A DNA stretch of 64,000 bases, from NCBI RefSeq assembly GCF_034344865.1, contig NZ_CP133774.1, forward strand, positions 1,426,001-1,490,000, written 5' to 3'. The position numbers were made by a program, and so were the translations under genes. The notes beneath the pieces are model-generated. The model saw only the letters and a list, made by a program, of their open reading frames with translations. It did no database searches and was not told where the DNA came from. Positions 52,450-60,921 of this stretch are shown here, one piece after another. Source of the DNA: Pseudomonas sp. 10S4. GTDB lineage: Bacteria > Pseudomonadota > Gammaproteobacteria > Pseudomonadales > Pseudomonadaceae. Each line of letters opens with the position of its first letter. The stretch's first letter is position 1.

Positions 52450-54347
52450 TTAAGAAACCGGCACCCGCCGCTTCTCTGCCATGCGACTGCGGCTATACAG
52501 CACGATGATCGCAATGATCGCCACCGCCTGCGCACTCAGCGAATACGCATCAGCGTGGATGCCCAGCCAGTCGAAGTCAAAGAACGGCACCGGCCGGGTG
52601 CCGAAGATCCCGGCTTCCTGCAACGCCTTCACACCATGGCCGGCAAACACCACCGACAACGCGCATAACAACCCGGCGTTGATGCCGAAGAATAGCGCCA
52701 GTGGCAGTTTTGCCGAGCCGCGCAGGATCACCCAAGCCAGACCGACCAACAGCACCAACGCCGTCGCGCCGCCCGCGAGCACCGCGTTATGCCCGGCAGG
52801 GCCGGCCTGCAACCACAGGGTTTCGTAGAACAGGATCACTTCAAACAGTTCGCGATACACCGAGAAGAACGCCAGGATCGCAAAACCGAAACGTCCGCCG
52901 CCGCCCACCAGGCTGCTCTTGATGTAATCCTGCCAGGCTGCCGCGTGGCGACGGTCGTGCATCCACACGCCGAGCCACAACACCATGACGCTGGCGAACA
53001 GCGCCGTGCAGCCTTCCAGCAGCTCACGCTGGGCGCCGCTGACATCAATCACGTACGCCGCCAGCGCCCAGGTCCCCAGGCCCGCCAACAGCGCCAGCCC
53101 CCAACCGACGTTGACGCTACGCACCGCCGATTGCTGGCCGGTGTTGCGCAGGAACGCGAGGATCGCCGCGAGCACCAGAATCGCTTCCAGGCCTTCGCGC
53201 AGCAAAATCAACAGGCCAGAGATGTAGCTCAGCGACCAGCTCAAGCCATCGCTGCCGAGCAGGCCGGCCGATTCCTTTAACTTGGCCTTGGCCGCATCCA
53301 GACGCTGTTCGACCTGAGCCACCGGCAAGCCGTCCTGCAACGACTGACGGTAAGCCATCAGCGATTTTTCAGTGTCTTTACGCACGTTGGCGTCGACGTT
53401 ATCGAGAGAGCTTTCGACCAGTTCGAAGCCTTCCAGGTACGCCGCCACCGACAGGTCGTAGGCCTGATCGTGTTCGCCGGCACGGTAAGCGGCGATGCTC
53501 TTGTCCAGAGTTGCCGCGGTGTAGTCGAGCAACTGTGCCGGGCCACGCTTGACCTGCGGCGGTTGCGCCCGTTGTGCGCGGAAGGTTGCCAAGGCTTGCG
53601 GGTCTTCGGCGGCCAGCACTTCGGCCGGTGTCTGGCGGGCCAGGTCGGCGATGTTGTAGGTCTTTTCGGATTTGGCTGCGGTCGGGTCGGCACTGAAGCC
53701 GGCGATGTAGGTTGCCAGGTCCCAGCGCTGACGGTCGTCCAGTTGATCGGCGAACGACGGCATGTCGGTGCCTTCGACGCCCTGACCCAGGGTGCTGTAT
53801 ATCGCGTAGAGGCTGAGGCGATCGAGTCGCGCCGCATCGCGCAGATTGGCCGGTGGCGGCGTCATGCCAACGCCTGCCGGGCCGTCACCGACACCGTGTC
53901 GCCGTGGCACACCGAGCATTGCTGCGCATATAGCGGCGCGCCGCGAGTCGGGTCCGGAGTAATCACCGGGGCCTGGCTGACCTGATACGCCACCGCCAGT
54001 TTCGCGCCGAGTTGGCGAGCCTGACGTGCAACGTCGGTGCCGTCCATGCGTGCAGCGATCGCGGTGCGCAGGTTGTTGACGCCTTGCTCCAATTCAGCGC
54101 GCTCGGGCTTGGCCGGTAACTCGGAGATCAAACCTTGCAGCACACCCAGAAATTCCTGCTGCTCGAGGTATTCAGACTCATCGATAACCTTGCCCGCTTC
54201 GACCGCCATCGGGTAGTCAGCGCCAATGTAATCGAGCAAATGCAGGGCCTTTGGCGCGCCTTCGGCAGTTTCGGCCTGCGCATTGAGGCTGCAAAACGCA
54301 ATAACCGGCAGCACTAGCCACGCCAGAAAACGGGAGGAGGCAGTCAT
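52450..54347 (-). CDS. Cytochrome c-FTR1 fusion iron permease, one frameshift
   Basis: About 632 residues when repaired. Signal peptide (residues 1-25, WLVLPVIAFCSLNAQA), a helical periplasmic region, then a c-type haem site CSVCH (144-148) with MTPPPANLRD and the axial-Met candidate TDMPSF. A second helical segment (about 220-370) leads to an FTR1 domain of seven helices. The iron-oxidation motifs are LLREGLEAILVLAAIL and SVYRELFEVILFYE. The layout suggests oxidation of ferrous iron with electrons passing to the haem, then uptake. A G is missing near 53894 between CHGDT and GVGDGPAG. Divergent from the lipoprotein cluster. Confidence 0.9.
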
Positions 54348-54500
54348 GAATGAATCTCAAGGGGAAATACGAAGTAATACATTGTTCACTTCCAATGACT
54401 TTCACTCAAGCTTTGTTGGTATTTCCTGTACAGCTGCGTATACATTCCGCGGCGAATCACCACCTCTTCGCGGTATCCGTTCAGGGAAGAATCATTGTCC

Positions 54501-55898
54501 ATGCGTTTGCGCCTCTTTTTCTCGCTACTGCTGAGCCTCACCGTCTTACTGAGTGGATGCGCCGCGTACCGCAATTACGATCAGGAGATGCAACAGACCA
54601 ACGACCAATTGTTGGTAGGCAACCTCCAAGGCGCACTGGACCTGGTGGAATTGCACAATCCCTGGGAAGACAAGGATTTGCTTTATTACCTGGAGAAAGG
54701 CGCCATCCTGAGTCTTTCCAGTGAGCCGCAACGAGGCCTGAAGGCTTGGCGCAGCGCCGACCAGATGGTGTTCCAGCGCGAAGATGCCGTGCCCTCAGGC
54801 GCAATGAAACTGCTCACCCGCTTCGGCAACGAAATGGGCACCATGCTGGTCAATGACAAGCTTCAGCGCTACGAAGGCTACGACTACGAAAAAGTCATGT
54901 TGACCACGCAAATGGCCCTCAACCAATTGGTCGTGAATGACTTCGACGGTGCCCGCACCGACATCAAGAAAACCCACGAACGCGAAGCGCTGATTGCCCG
55001 TCAGCGCGAGCGGCAGTACGAAGAGGTCGAGGAGCAGGCCAAGGCCCAGGGCATTTCGGTGCACTACAAGGACCTGCAGGGCTACCCGGTAACCACCCTC
55101 GATGCGCCAGCCGTGATCGAACTGAAAAACGGCTACCAGAGCGCCTTCAGCCATTACCTGGCAGGCTTCACCTACGAAGCCCTCGGCGAACGCGATCTCG
55201 CCGCGCCGGGTTATCGCCAGGCCATTGAATTGCGCCCGAACCTGCCATTTCTCGAGCAAGCGTTGCGCAATCTCGACCAGCCGCCGGCAAAAGCCGATGA
55301 AAGTGACGTACTGATCGTCATCCAAAGCGGCCTGGCGCCAGCACGCAGCTCGGTGCGCGTGCCGATCCCGGTACGTCTAAACGAAAACCTGGTGATCGTT
55401 GCGCCGATTTCTTTCCCGGTGATGATCCCGGACTCCATCACGCCAGCGTTCGACCACATCGTCGTCGATGGTCGCAAACGGCCGCTGACCGCGCTCAACA
55501 GCGTCACCGACATGGCCTTGCGCACTTTACGTGATGATATGCCCGCGATCATTTCGCGGGCCATGTTCCGCGCCAACATGGCGGCTATCGGCCAGGCCCA
55601 GGAGAACGAGCGCTACCCGGCCAAGGCATCGCTGGTGGTCACCCGCGAAGACCCGTTCGAGGAGGCCGACACCCGCACCTGGCGCACCCTGCCGGACAAA
55701 ACCCTGGTCGCACGTCTGCGGCTGAAAAAAGGTGAACACTTGCTCAACGCGCCGAACGCGCCCGGCACCGCATCGATCTCCCTGCGCATCGACCGCGACT
55801 TTGAAGTGATCAACCTGCGCACAATAAACACCGTGGCCTTCGTCGTCGCAAAGACTTATGTGCTGGCCTCACCAGCGCCGGTAACAGGTCAGAAATAA
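54501..55898 (+). CDS. COG3014-type envelope lipoprotein, paralogue A
   Basis: 465 residues. Lipobox LTVLLSGC places Cys at 20, exactly as in paralogue B, which supports ATG 54501 over the TTG at 54495. The N-terminal half is helical and repeat-like (TNDQLLVGNLQGALDLVELH, KDLLYYLEKGAILSL), suggesting TPR-type packing. The DYEKVMLTTQMALNQLVVND and YQSAFSHYLAGFTYEALGER blocks are identical or nearly so in B. The C-terminal half is beta-rich (VLIVIQSGLAPARSSVRVPI). No Asp at +2 (AAY), so outer-membrane sorting is expected. Role unknown; see the cluster finding. Confidence 0.85.
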   Translation: MRLRLFFSLLLSLTVLLSGCAAYRNYDQEMQQTNDQLLVGNLQGALDLVELHNPWEDKDLLYYLEKGAILSLSSEPQRGLKAWRSADQMVFQREDAVPSGAMKLLTRFGNEMGTMLVNDKLQRYEGYDYEKVMLTTQMALNQLVVNDFDGARTDIKKTHEREALIARQRERQYEEVEEQAKAQGISVHYKDLQGYPVTTLDAPAVIELKNGYQSAFSHYLAGFTYEALGERDLAAPGYRQAIELRPNLPFLEQALRNLDQPPAKADESDVLIVIQSGLAPARSSVRVPIPVRLNENLVIVAPISFPVMIPDSITPAFDHIVVDGRKRPLTALNSVTDMALRTLRDDMPAIISRAMFRANMAAIGQAQENERYPAKASLVVTREDPFEEADTRTWRTLPDKTLVARLRLKKGEHLLNAPNAPGTASISLRIDRDFEVINLRTINTVAFVVAKTYVLASPAPVTGQK

Positions 55899-56104
55899 GT
55901 GATGGCACACTTTTAAAATATGTAATTAAAAAGCCATTACATAGCCAGCATCCACGCTTATAATGCCGCGCCCTCGCTATTGCGATGCGGCATATAAGCT
56001 CCTCTTGTTATGAGGAATTGGCAGGACGCCAGTCTCCCTGCCGATAGGTCCCAACAGCCCGACCAGCATGCGCGGCTGCATATACTCAGGGAAGAAGTAC
56101 CCCT

Positions 56105-57500
56105 ATGGCCTCTCGCGCCCTTACCTCGATCGCACTCAGCGCGGTCACCTTGCTCTCCGGCTGTACGGCATTTCGCAACTACGACTCCGAACTCGCGCAA
56201 ACCAATCAGCAACTGGCCGCCGGCAACGTCGATGCCGCGCTGACCCTGCTGGAAAAGAACAACACCGGCCCGGACAAAGACCTGCTTTATTACTTCGAGA
56301 AGGGTGAACTGCTGCGCGCCAAGGGCGACTTGTCCGGCAGCCAGAATGCCTGGACCAGCGCCGATCAGGTGGTGGGCAAGTGGGAAGACTCGGTCAAGTT
56401 CGATACCGACAAGTACCTGGCACAGTTCGGCAGCTTCCTGGTCAACGATAAAGTCCGTCGCTACGAAGGCTACGACTACGAAAAAGTCATGCTGACCACT
56501 CAGATGGCGCTCAATTTGCTGGCGGTGAACGACTTTGACGGCGCGCGCATGTCGATCAAGAAGACCCACGAACGCGAAGCGGTGATCGCCGATCTGCGGG
56601 ACAAGGAATACCTCAAGAGCGAAGACGAAGCCGAGAAACAAGGCATCAAGACCCAATACAAAGACTTGCAGGGTTATCCGGTCGCCAGCCTTGACGCGCC
56701 GGACGTGGTCAGCCTGAAAAACAGTTATCAGAGTGCGTTCAGCCATTACCTGGCCGGTTTCGTCTACGAAGCATTGGGTGAAAAAGACCTCGCTGCACCG
56801 GGTTATCGCAAGGCTGCCGAACTGCGCCCGAACACGCCTTTGCTGGAGCAGGCGCTGGTCAACCTTGACAAGCCTGCAAAGGATGACGACAGCGATATTG
56901 CTCATCGTGGTGCAAAGCGGTCTGGCGCCGTCCCGGGATTCGATCCGCATTCCGCTGCCATTGCCGATCAGCAACCAGTTGGTAATCACCCCGCTGTCGT
57001 TCCCTGTTATCAAGCCGGACACTTCGACTGCCATCCTCACCCAGATCGGCGTGGACGGTCAGCAGTTGAACCTGACTCAACTCAACAGCACTACCGCCAT
57101 GTCCCGCCGTGCCCTGCGTGACGACATGCCAGGCATCATCCTGCGCACCACCGTACGTGCCGTGACCAAAGGCGTGGCACAGAAGAAGATCAACGAAACC
57201 AACCCGCTGGCGGGTCTGGCAGTCGGTATTTCTTCAGCGGTGCTTGAAGGTGCCGATACCCGTACGTGGCGTACCTTGCCGGACTACACCCAAGTGGTCC
57301 GTCTGCGCTTAAAGAAAGGCGAGCACCAAGTCACTCTGCCGAGCGCCGTGGGCGGTTCGGTGGTCAAGGTGACTGTCGATCAGCGCTATCAGGTCATCAG
57401 CTTGCGCGCCGTGGGTAACCACGTATTCGCCAGCGGCCTGGCCGCGCACGTGATCCAGAGCGCCAGCCCGACCGCAGTCGCCAGCCTCAAACAACCTTAA
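56105..57500 (+). CDS. COG3014-type envelope lipoprotein, paralogue B, one frameshift
   Basis: About 464 residues when repaired. Lipobox AVTLLSGC (Cys 20), then TNQQLAAGNVDAALTLLEKN and DKDLLYYFEKGELLRAKGDL aligned residue for residue with paralogue A; RRYEGYDYEKVMLTTQMAL, KKTHEREAVIADLRDKEY and YQSAFSHYLAGFVYEALGEK are shared. An extra G near 56900 breaks DDDSDI-LIVVQSGLAPSRDSI. It follows A by 206 bp with a separate leader, so it may have its own promoter, and starts a tight run with the three genes after it. Outer-membrane lipoprotein likely. Confidence 0.85.
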
Positions 57501-57515
57501 GAACGGAGTCTTTGC

Positions 57516-57887
57516 ATGCGCTTCAAAATCATCGCTGTCGCCGCCCTGGCCTTACTGGCCGGCTGCGCCACCCCGCCACCGCCGGAGCCAGGCAGCGCTG
57601 CGAGTAAAGTCGTGGCCATGGGCCCGCTCAAGAACATCGTGGTCGGCGCCATGCGCGTCGCCCGGGAAAACGGCTTCATGACGGTCAATGTTCAGTTGAG
57701 CAACACCCTCAACAGCAACAAGACGTTCTACTACCGCTTCGCCTGGCTAGGCCCTGAAGGTTTCCCGGTTGCCGACGAAGACGTCTGGAAAAGCATGACG
57801 ATGTATGGCGCGCAGACCAGCTTCATTCAGGCCATTGCGCCAACCGCCAAAGCCGTGGATTTCCGTCTCGAAATCAAGACGCCTTAA
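57516..57887 (+). CDS. YcfL-like lipoprotein (COG5633)
   Basis: 123 residues. Lipobox ALALLAGC (Cys 17) and a short beta-sandwich-like domain: ENGFMTVNVQLSNTLNSNKT, FYYRFAWLGPEGFPVADEDV and AVDFRLEIKTP. It resembles E. coli YcfL, whose gene sits directly upstream of lpoB there as well. The 15-bp gap from paralogue B and 39-bp gap to the LpoB homologue suggest one operon. No enzymatic motif; a partner for LpoB is likely but unproven. Confidence 0.85.
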   Translation: MRFKIIAVAALALLAGCATPPPPEPGSAASKVVAMGPLKNIVVGAMRVARENGFMTVNVQLSNTLNSNKTFYYRFAWLGPEGFPVADEDVWKSMTMYGAQTSFIQAIAPTAKAVDFRLEIKTP

Positions 57888-57926
57888 GCCCCCCACCCTA
57901 TTCGTTCAGTTCTAGAGAGCATTCCC

Positions 57927-58514
57927 ATGTTTGCACGCTTTTCGTTCATCGCCGTCCTCGCCCTGCTGGCCAGCGGCTGCGCCAACACCTCGCCAACGCT
58001 GGGTAGCAAGAACATCAGCTACGGTGACACCAAGGCTGTGGAAACCGTGACCAACGAGTTCGGTTCCACCGACCTGCAGATGATCGCCGAGTCCATGACC
58101 CGTTCCCTGGCCCAGTCCGGCATCATGCAGGGTCGCCCGGTGGTTCAGGTCTACGACGTGAAGAACAAGACCAGCGAGTACATTGATACCCGCGAAATCA
58201 CCACCAGCATCAAGACTCAACTGATGAAGAGCGGTGTGGCACGTTTCGCCAGCGATAACACCGCAATGCAGAGCCAGGTTGACCAGCTCAAGCTGCAAAA
58301 CCAGAGCGGCCTGTACAAGAAAGCGACCGTGGCCAAGACCGGCAACATGATCGCTGCCAAGTATCGTCTTGAAGGTTCGATCAGCTCGATCGTCAAGCGC
58401 AGCAGCGATTACAAGGACGTCTTCTACAAATTCAGCCTGCAATTGATTGACGTTGAAAGCGGTCTGGCCGAATGGATGGATGAAAAAGAGATCCGCAAAA
58501 CCACGGAGCGTTAA
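57927..58514 (+). CDS. LpoB-type activator of penicillin-binding proteins
   Basis: 195 residues. Lipobox LALLASGC (Cys 18), then a domain with the LpoB pattern: STDLQMIAESMTRSLAQSGI, RPVVQVYDVKNKTSEYIDTR, TTSIKTQLMKSGVARFASDN, SSIVKRSSDYKDVFYKFSLQ and EWMDEKEIRKT. In E. coli LpoB sits in the outer membrane and activates PBP1b through its UB2H domain. P. aeruginosa is known to use LpoP instead, so a true LpoB in this genus deserves attention. It lacks the long Pro-rich spacer of E. coli LpoB, which must affect its reach across the periplasm. Confidence 0.85.
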   Translation: MFARFSFIAVLALLASGCANTSPTLGSKNISYGDTKAVETVTNEFGSTDLQMIAESMTRSLAQSGIMQGRPVVQVYDVKNKTSEYIDTREITTSIKTQLMKSGVARFASDNTAMQSQVDQLKLQNQSGLYKKATVAKTGNMIAAKYRLEGSISSIVKRSSDYKDVFYKFSLQLIDVESGLAEWMDEKEIRKTTER

Positions 58515-58517
58515 TCA

Positions 58518-59261
58518 ATGCGCACATGGATTGGCATGATGGCCCTGGCTTGTGCGTTCAGCGTACAAGCGGCCCCGAAAGTTGCCGTCACGGATCTGGC
58601 GTATCAGGAACGTGTGGAGCAATACATCCACACCGTCTCGGCGCAGAGCAATTACCGCGAGGGTTATTACAGCGCCAGCGGTTCTTCGAGCTACAACGAG
58701 TACGAGGCCAGGACCAGCTACATCGAGCAGACCGAGCTGCGTAAATTCACTGGCGACATCAAGGGTGAAATCCTGCGCACCGGCATGTTCCAGCTGATTC
58801 AGGGCACGCCTTATACCGCTTCGTCCAAGGGTGACATCTACGATGTGATCAAGCGGATCAAGGCCGGTAACTTCAAGGGCGCGGATTACGTGCTGTTCGG
58901 CACGGTGTCGGACATCGACTTCACCCAAGACACGAACGAGCTGGCGAACACCGACAGCTATTCAGCGGTGCTGGCGTTGACCCTGGTGGCGGATTTCAGC
59001 CTGATCAACACCAAGACTTTCGAAATCACGTCGGCCTTCACGGCGATGGGCGAAGGCCAGGACACCAAACTGGTGAATGGCCGGGACATCAAGATTTCGC
59101 TGAACCGCCCGCGGGTGGTGCGTGACGTGTCCAAGGCATTGGGCGAAGACGTGGCAGGGCAACTGAGCCAACAGCTCGGCGGCGGGAGTTACGAGAAGCC
59201 GGGACAAGCCCCGCAGCGTAACAACCTGCCACAGGATACGGCGCCGGTGATTTTGCGCTGA
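58518..59261 (+). CDS. Periplasmic CsgG/LpoB-fold-like protein
   Basis: 247 residues, 3 bp after the LpoB homologue. Signal peptide (WIGMMALACAFSVQA) cleaved before APKVAVTDLA, with no lipobox Cys at the end, so it is periplasmic rather than lipidated. KVAVTDLAYQERVEQYIHTV and RTGMFQLIQGTPY... plus GADYVLFGTVSDIDF recall the CsgG/LpoB superfamily. ALTLVADFSLINTKTFEITS gives the late strands. It has a 60-residue Tyr/Ser-rich insert (about 40-75). Terminator follows directly. Confidence 0.75.
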   Translation: MRTWIGMMALACAFSVQAAPKVAVTDLAYQERVEQYIHTVSAQSNYREGYYSASGSSSYNEYEARTSYIEQTELRKFTGDIKGEILRTGMFQLIQGTPYTASSKGDIYDVIKRIKAGNFKGADYVLFGTVSDIDFTQDTNELANTDSYSAVLALTLVADFSLINTKTFEITSAFTAMGEGQDTKLVNGRDIKISLNRPRVVRDVSKALGEDVAGQLSQQLGGGSYEKPGQAPQRNNLPQDTAPVILR

Positions 59262-59273
59262 TCTCTGGAACGA

Positions 59274-59301
59274 AAAAGGCGACCTGAAGGGTCGCCTTTT
59301 T
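59274..59301 (+). terminator. Terminator of the lipoprotein cluster
   Basis: AAAGGCGACC-TGAAG-GGTCGCCTTTTTT: a 9-bp stem followed by T's, 13 bases after the last stop of the cluster, marking the operon end. Confidence 0.92.
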
Positions 59302-59351
59302 TATGCTTGTTCTTAAGCCCATCAACGCAATATTGCCGTACTGAAACCTAA

Positions 59352-59444
59352 TGTGGCGAGGGAGCTTGCTCCCGCCCGAGTGCGCAGCGCTCGCAAAATC
59401 CGGGGCCGCTTCGCAGCCCAGCGCGAGCAAGCTCGCTCGCCACA
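59352..59444. repeat. REP doublet (GTGGCGAGGGAGCTTGCTCC family, diverged)
   Basis: ATGTGGCGAGGGAGCTTGCT faces GCGAGCAAGCTCGCTCGCCA at the far end; the right arm carries changes from the 13310 family. It lies between the cluster terminator and the LysE gene. Confidence 0.82.
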
Positions 59445-59469
59445 AGAGGTCGCTCTTGTATCCAGGGTT

Positions 59470-60102
59470 TTACATCACCGCTTTGCGCAGGGTTGCCATA
59501 AACGCCGCCGCACCGATGAACAGCCCGGCAAACGTGCGGTTCATGCGTTTCTGCTGTTTGGGCGTGCGCAACAGTCGCAGCACTTTGGACGCCAGCCCGG
59601 TGTAGCCGGCCATGACGATCAGGTCGACACAGATCATCGTCGCACCAAGGATCAGGTACTGAGCCACCAACGGTGCATGCGGGTCGATGAATTGCGGCAG
59701 CACCGCCAGCATGAACACCAACGCCTTGGGGTTGCTGATGTTCACCAGGAAACCACGGAACACCAGCGCCAGCGGTTTGCCGATCTGCCGTACAGACGCG
59801 TCATCGCTCATGTCGCTGGGCAACGCACGCCATTGCTTGACCGCGAGGTAGACCAGATAGGCCACGCCAAACCATTTGATCGCATAGAAAGCCGTGGCCG
59901 AAGCCGCGAGGATCGCACCGACACCAGCCGCCACAATCGCAATTTGCAATGCCAGGCCCAGTTGCAGGCCCAGGGCGTTCCAGTAGCCGCGCCAGAAACC
60001 GTAGCGCAGGCCGCTGGACATCGACGCAATCGCGCCGGCACCAGGAGACAGACTGATCACCCAGCAGGCAGCAAAAAACGCCAGCCATGTTTGAAGCACC
60101 AT
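59470..60102 (-). CDS. LysE/RhtB family exporter
   Basis: 210 residues from ATG 60102 with GAGGTG upstream. Six helices; VISLSPGAGAIASMSSGLRY is the conserved first loop, and the family's NPKA motif is in GFLVNISNPKALVFMLAVLP. Exports amino acids or homoserine lactone-like metabolites; the substrate is not clear. Single gene, convergent with the cluster and followed by REP elements on both sides. Confidence 0.92.
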   Translation of the reverse strand: MVLQTWLAFFAACWVISLSPGAGAIASMSSGLRYGFWRGYWNALGLQLGLALQIAIVAAGVGAILAASATAFYAIKWFGVAYLVYLAVKQWRALPSDMSDDASVRQIGKPLALVFRGFLVNISNPKALVFMLAVLPQFIDPHAPLVAQYLILGATMICVDLIVMAGYTGLASKVLRLLRTPKQQKRMNRTFAGLFIGAAAFMATLRKAVM

Positions 60103-60221
60103 CGCACACCTCGACTCAGACTCGTGACAGACGTCTAAGCTAATGCGGCTTTGGCGCAATGACTACCGATTTTTTGTCGGACAGGGTGACTGCCGACCAG
60201 CGTTTATGGCTTTAGGGCCAC

Positions 60222-60313
60222 TTCGCGAGCAAGCCCGCTCCCACAGTAGATCAGTGTTGTTCACTCATGTGATGTCTACTGAAGATCCAATGTGGGAGCG
60301 GGCTTGCTCGCGA
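60222..60313. repeat. REP doublet (TGTGGGAGCGGGCTTGCTCG family)
   Basis: Inverted units TTCGCGAGCAAGCCCGCTCC... and TGTGGGAGCGGGCTTGCTCG... 45 bp apart. Orientation order is opposite to the elements at 5620 and 51780. It lies between the LysE and MscS genes. Confidence 0.9.
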
Positions 60314-60339
60314 TAGCGGTGTATCAGGCAACAGAAGGC

Positions 60340-60921
60340 TTACTTTTCGAAGCCGCTGGAAGGGAAAACATCCGACCCGCGCCAGCGGCGAACCGAGCGC
60401 TGGAAGAACAGGCTGTTAGGCACCTGCACCATCGCACTGCCAGTCCCGGCCTCTTCAGCCTCGATCAACGTGGTAAACAGCAAATTGATCGCCACCACCC
60501 GGCCTTTGACGCCGGGCTTGTCGAGGGTGTCCACCAACTCGACCACATCACCGATGCGGAACGGGCCGACAGTGAAGATCAGGATCGCGCACAGCAGATT
60601 GGAGAGCACGCTCCACATGGCGAAGAACGCCACCGCAGCCACCGCCACGAACCCGGACAACGCAGTCCAGAGTACCGTGGCCGAAACACCGAGGCGCTCC
60701 AGCACGAAAATCAACGCGCTGCCCATGATCAGCCAGCGCAGTCCACCACGCAGCGGCATCAGCAGTTGTGGCGGAAACGGATAACGTTCGCCCAGGCGAG
60801 TCAGGCATTTGGCGACGAAGCGCTGAGCAAAATACCCGGCCAGCAGGATCAGCAGGATTTGCACGCCGAGCAAAATCGGCTCGACCCACATCGCCGGCAA
60901 CGGCAGTTTGAAGGCGTCCAT
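60340..60921 (-). CDS. Small MscS-type mechanosensitive channel
   Basis: 193 residues, shorter than classical MscS (about 286), ending after the beta domain. Helices: VEPILLGVQILLILLAGYFA, LRWLIMGSALIFVLERLGV, then the pore helix WTALSGFVAVAAVAFFAMWS and the beta domain FTVGPFRIGDVVELVDTLDK with VQVPNSLFF. The vestibule C-terminal domain seems missing. Its start overlaps the yheS-like stop by one base (TGATG). Confidence 0.9.
   Translation of the reverse strand: MDAFKLPLPAMWVEPILLGVQILLILLAGYFAQRFVAKCLTRLGERYPFPPQLLMPLRGGLRWLIMGSALIFVLERLGVSATVLWTALSGFVAVAAVAFFAMWSVLSNLLCAILIFTVGPFRIGDVVELVDTLDKPGVKGRVVAINLLFTTLIEAEEAGTGSAMVQVPNSLFFQRSVRRWRGSDVFPSSGFEK

Noticed and set aside
54495..54503. 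TTG start for paralogue A
   Set aside because: Its spacing from AGGGA is good, but aligning the lipobox and leader with paralogue B favours ATG 54501.
55899..56104. Small RNA gene between the lipoprotein paralogues
   Set aside because: GGCAGG/CCTGCC and TCCTC/GAGGA hairpins are present, but no terminator-like T-run follows; more likely a leader with its promoter.
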